Assembly (NCBI GenBank): GCA_033439295.1
Contig: JAVTLE010000005.1
Span: 3,708,501-3,772,500 of the forward strand
Direction of reading: 5' to 3'
Source of the DNA: Deuterostichococcus epilithicus
Lineage: Eukaryota > Chlorophyta > Trebouxiophyceae > Prasiolales > Stichococcaceae
DNA: 64,000 nucleotides
The translations under genes were made by a program, and so were the position numbers. The number at the start of each line of letters is the position of its first letter. Position 1 is the first letter of the stretch. This document shows positions 60,401 to 64,000 of the stretch, in pieces. Below the pieces are notes generated by a model. It saw only the letters and a list, made by a program, of their open reading frames with translations. It did not search any database and had not been told where the DNA came from.

Positions 60401-61462
60401 GACGTCCACCCAGCGCAGGTGCGGCGGTAGCGCCGCCGTGGCCTGCGACGATGTGCATCGCATGCTTAAGTGTGTGCTGAAGGCAGCAGGCTGTCCGCAG
60501 GCTGCACCAGCATGACCTGCCAGCCCGTCACCAGCTTTGCATTTGCGGTGCGGTAGTCAACAGCGCCGCAAGATCAGAATGTCACGCACGGTCGTCCTCT
60601 TGAGAATGCTCTCACCACATCGGGTTCACTGCTCGACGCAGTGGCATCAGTAAGATCCCACTCCCGCCTGCGTTCAAGGCAAATATGATAGTCAAGCGCG
60701 CCGTGACCGCAAGACAAAACCTTGTCCACCACAAGCCCTATTACCAGCATCACGCCTCTAGGTTACTAGGTAGTGCACGCATACCCTGTGGCAGCCTCGA
60801 CGGCCAGCCAGGTGACGGCGATGGGCTGCTGGTCGACAAACGGGCCTTTCCACCTTCACACCACAGCCATTGGTCAGTGAGGGCGCCAGCTGGCGCACTG
60901 CCGGTGGCACGCGCCCGGCACACGATGTGAGCGGGTGTGAGCAACGTCGGACGTTCCCATGCGCATCAGAAAATGCATATTTATCTCATGTCGCTCCCGT
61001 CAACGTTACGTCCCCACGCCAACGCCAACGAGGGCATCAGAAACGTGGCTGCCTCTCAGTGACGCAGCGGATAATGTGCTCAGGTCTGCAGGAGACTTGC
61101 ACGTACCGCAGCACGTCAAACGGCTGCTGCGACTCGGATTCCCTGAGCTCCACCACACCCCAGTCGCTCTGCAGTGGCAGAGGCACCAGTCACTGACACC
61201 GCGCGGCCTCTCAGCAGCCTGCAAGCGTGTTCTATCTCAGTCTGTCTCGGGCGCAGACAAACTCGGTCAGCAGGCGTAACAGTGTGGCCTCGCTCACTTC
61301 TGATATCTCAGAGGACAGAACCGCAAAGCTGCTGTGAGCTGAGGCGCCAGAACTCAGAGAGCCAGCTCCCAGCACAGGGAGCGGCAGTGTCGTCGCCAAG
61401 ACTGCCGCAATTGTGAGGGCAGCCACTGCGGCATGGCCACCAGTAAAGTGACGCCGGTCCAT
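57485..61462 (-). CDS. Cytochrome b561-type transmembrane redox protein
   Basis: A di-haem membrane protein passing electrons across membranes, usually from ascorbate. Exons read right to left: 61462-61298, 61168-61103, ~60850-60785 (uncertain), 60442-60338, 60089-59961, 59644-59510, 59197-59129, 58864-58760, 58210-58079, 57766-57485; about 415 aa. A signal peptide (AVAALTIAAVLATTLPLPVL) leads to an ectodomain of roughly 150 residues with WVDVSSVQLWIGGQLAATAD, probably a diverged DOMON domain. The b561 core keeps all four haem His: THGYVAAISFGLVMPLTAVI, YWFWLHMPLGVAAVIGGLLG, LDAHKAIGGIALALAGLQI and FNHFHHNCGRLAVALAIVNV. A last span (FTIVLGAIILLWVAKEVL) and a cytosolic Gly/Asn-rich tail follow. 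The ectodomain exons near 60.5-61.0 kb are not resolved. Confidence 0.87.
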
Positions 61463-61854
61463 GTGCTCTTGCTGGCGGATCGATGCAGGACCGCAGGTGC
61501 GCTAAAACTGCGTCGCGGGCTGGAACTCAGTACCGTAATAAACTTGCTTGGGGATGACGTGTTCCCCTCAGAGGCCAAGAAGCCTTGTCATGAATTCACC
61601 GAGTAAGTTCCACCCGGGGCAGCCAGCTGTGCACGTGAACTGTTTCAATCCCGCTTCAGTCGGACTTATCAAGCTGATGATGTTTCAGCAGCCACTATCA
61701 TTGGTGACCGCTGGGCAGAGCTCAGTGGCCAAATCGAACCAACATCATCGGCGGATGGGGAAGCGCCACTGCCGCACGGCACTAGAGGCGCTTCACCCCA
61801 AGCAAATTGCGGTGCTTGGTGGCGACCAAGTGAGTAACGAAACAACAGACAAGT
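61463..61854. other. Intergenic region, rhomboid to b561
   Basis: About 390 bp between tandem - strand genes. It must hold the rhomboid 3' untranslated region and the b561 promoter. Nothing else is seen. Confidence 0.6.
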
Positions 61855-63516
61855 TTAAGACCGAGGGTCCTCCCCCAGGTGACGCCACTCCTCGCGGATG
61901 GCAAGTGCCCGCCGTCGCATTGCCGGGTTCTCCCACATTTGGCGCTCGCCCCAGCGCGCGTACCATGAGCCGAAGGCCGCCCCGCCCAAGTGCGCCTGGT
62001 GATCAAACAGTCTCCACCTGCGGCAGAGTTGCAAGCTGGTGGGATTGGCAATTTGCCAAAGCCCGTCAACAGCCGCAGCGCAGCAGGGCAGCAGCAGAGC
62101 AATGCGTCAGTGGGCCAGCCAGGATAAGCCTGGCCGCCTGTCTGTGACCTGGCTGTGCACGCTCAGTGGCATTTTCTCCCGTCCCCCGTGCAACGTCCTG
62201 CCAGCTCTTGCCCCACACATGATGCATGCATAAATGCATGTATGTGTGGCGCGCCAACTGGCAGGTTCGCGGCAATGCAACGGTTGTTATCAGGGGAGCC
62301 TGCCCCCTTTGCGGCAGAGTGATACGATCGACAAGGCACCTCACGTCACCCCCTTCTGCCAGTTCTGAGGACTGACACCATTTTCATGCGGTGAAAGACA
62401 CCAGGCCCGCACCCAAGCAGCACGCCAGCCAGGTCCAGTCCCACCATGCCCTTGAAGCCGGCGCCGATGGAGAAGGGATAGTCCGGCGCGAAGATCAGCG
62501 CTACCTAGGACGTTCATTCAAGACAAGTTTTTTGATGGTTGCATGGACTACACCTGTCCCAAGCGCCGCTGGTATTGCACCAAGGTCGGTGATGCAAGCT
62601 GGTCAGACTTTCGCCCGCTGCTGCTGGCGCCAGCACAGCCTGCTCCCTCCAAACGTGACGGCGTGGCGTTTCAGCGGCCCGTCACTCTGGAGGAGCTGTT
62701 GATTTAGCTATCGCCCAGGCAGGACTGCATTCTGCTGTACGTTCACCCATGTTGAACACAGAGAGCGAATCAAGAAAAGCAGACAAGCACCTGGCGCTCC
62801 GGCTGGCGGGCGGCCACCATGGCGAACAGCGCAATGACGGCGCCCGATGCGCCGAGTGATGGCCGGATGGCCTGCACCCGCTGCAGCAGCGTCGCTGCCG
62901 GGATGTTGGCGCCCACCAGCGGCCACACCTGCGGCGGCAGAGCGTGAAGTGGATACTTACTTGTATTATATATGCACCAGTGGCTGGGGTGTCGGCGCGG
63001 TTGTCGGAGCTCTGGTCGATGCCGGAATGGCCACAAGTGCAAGCTATGGCAGCTGCAGATTGATCAGTTGCACCGCCCAGTGCCTGTAGCAGCTGGGGTG
63101 GCAGGGAGACCATCCCGCCCAGCATGAGTGCGTATCAAATGAGCTACAACAGGCAGGCAGCAACAGACTTTGGCCGCAAGTGCGGCAAGGTGAGTGGCCT
63201 TGGCCGCTCCATCTGCAGGCATCCGAAGCTACATGAGTGCAGGCGAGCCGCACCGCGGCCGGGGCGACTGGCTGTGGCGCCTCCCCCGGAAGTTGTAAAA
63301 GAACTGAACCACACCGAAACCCACACCACAGGCCAGGTAACGGGTCATGGCGGCTCCAACTGAGCCTGACATACATGGCGAGAGGGGCGGCACCGTGGCT
63401 AGATGGCTGGCAAGCGAGGCCAGCACCGCGGACGAGACATAAAAGGCCAGAAACTGTTCCCGGCCCAGCTCCTGGAACGCGACGTGCCCAAAGCTCCACA
63501 GCGCCAGCATGTTGCA
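61855..63516 (-). CDS. PARL-like rhomboid intramembrane serine protease (5' part outside window)
   Basis: Rhomboids cut membrane proteins within the bilayer; the PARL branch acts in mitochondria. Four exons read right to left are in phase: 63516-63394, 62928-62791, 62504-62413, 62017-61855. They encode NMLALWSFGHVAFQELGREQ then FYVSSAVLASLASHLATV, then the active-site Ser in PSLGASGAVIALFAMVAA, then FAPDYPFSIGAGFKGMVGLD, and the catalytic His in FDHQAHLGGAAFGSW. Both catalytic residues are intact. The protein ends in a basic/acidic tail (MRRRALAIREEWRHLGEDP). N-terminal exons (targeting peptide, first spans) are not found before the window edge. The DNA just upstream carries two decayed copies of the first listed exon. 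Confidence 0.88.
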
Positions 63517-63570
63517 CTGCGGCAGCAGGGCGAGAAGGGGTCAGGGAGTGACCATGCCAGCCTTTTGCGG

Positions 63571-63750
63571 AGCTGCTTCCCCCGGGGCGCCATGCGGTCA
63601 AAGCGCCATAGCGGCAGCATGTCACGCTGCGACGGCAGAGTGGACCAGTCATCATTGGAACCACATTTTCTCGGCAACCGTTTTCACGGTCGTGGGGAAG
63701 CAGTTGAGCTCCTGGCGCGCCATGTGGCCGAGGCTCCACAGCACCAGGAT
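63571..63750 (-). repeat. Two decayed copies of the rhomboid exon
   Basis: The parent block 63467-63510 encodes MLALWSFGHVAFQEL on the minus strand. 63707-63750 matches it at 35 of 44 bases and reads ILVLWSLGHMARQEL. The stretch 63571-63620 is more diverged and reads MLPLWRFDRMA. Both copies lose the downstream helix, so they cannot replace the parent exon. Confidence 0.85.
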
Positions 63751-64000
63751 AATATAATGAAGCCATTGAGGCGATGGTTTACAGCAGTTATCTCATGATG
63801 GCGTGCAGGGGGTTGCAAGAGCAGCCTGCTTCAGCATGCAAGCGGCACTTGCACAGAGCTCCACTGCGGACTACACTGCGGCAGGTATGGTATGCGTCCA
63901 TTCTCTTGACCATCTCTGCATCGTTGCTCACACGCCGCGTGCGCAGCATAGTGCAGCACCGCATCCGCACAGCTATATGGCTATCGAGACGTGATGATAA
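63751..64000. other. Right edge, no exon assigned
   Basis: This should be intron or an upstream part of the rhomboid gene. Short frames on both strands show no rhomboid or targeting signature that I can support. Confidence 0.4.

Overview
The window looks like nuclear DNA of a unicellular green alga, most likely a Chlorella-type trebouxiophyte (inference). The genes are split into many short GC-rich exons. Donors are mostly GTGCG, GTGAG or GTRNG, and acceptors are a pyrimidine tract plus CAG. When exons are joined, reading frames stay in phase and give known eukaryotic and plastid families: SUMO protease, mitochondrial ATP10, thylakoid cytochrome c6, plastid DUF3054 protein, ZIP and ABCG transporters. 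There are no operons, and I see no tRNA, rRNA, CRISPR or intact mobile element. All gene models were assembled by eye from splice signals and codon phase; first exons and low-complexity parts are the least certain.

Layout. 0.4-9.4 kb (+): Ulp1-type SUMO protease, 19 exons. 9.6-10.9 kb (+): intronless orphan, low-complexity nuclear-looking protein. 11.5-15.6 kb (+): saccharopine dehydrogenase-like oxidoreductase. 16.2-23.1 kb (-): secreted, probably lipid-anchored beta-propeller-like protein. 23.9-26.2 kb (+): EGF-repeat single-pass membrane protein. 26.7-28.9 kb (-): plastid DUF3054 membrane protein. 29.2-32.5 kb (+): ZIP metal transporter. 33.4-36.8 kb (+): ATP10, a mitochondrial ATP synthase assembly factor. 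37.4-39.3 kb (+): cytochrome c6. 39.3-42.4 kb: no gene assigned. 42.4-49.6 kb (+): ABCG half transporter. 50.5-52.6 kb (+): divergent short-chain dehydrogenase. 54.4-56.6 kb (+): KH-domain RNA-binding protein. 57.5-61.5 kb (-): cytochrome b561-type transmembrane redox protein. 61.9 kb to the right edge (-): PARL-like rhomboid protease, 5' end outside the window.

Most genes are independent housekeeping or surface functions. Two themes stand out. First, the SUMO protease is followed at once by an orphan ORF carrying a canonical SUMO acceptor motif, a SIM-like motif and a nuclear localisation motif. Second, in three unrelated genes (SUMO protease, ATP10, rhomboid) the non-coding sequence beside one exon holds two or three decayed copies of that same exon. 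This recurrent 'exon echo' pattern is the most unusual structure in the window.
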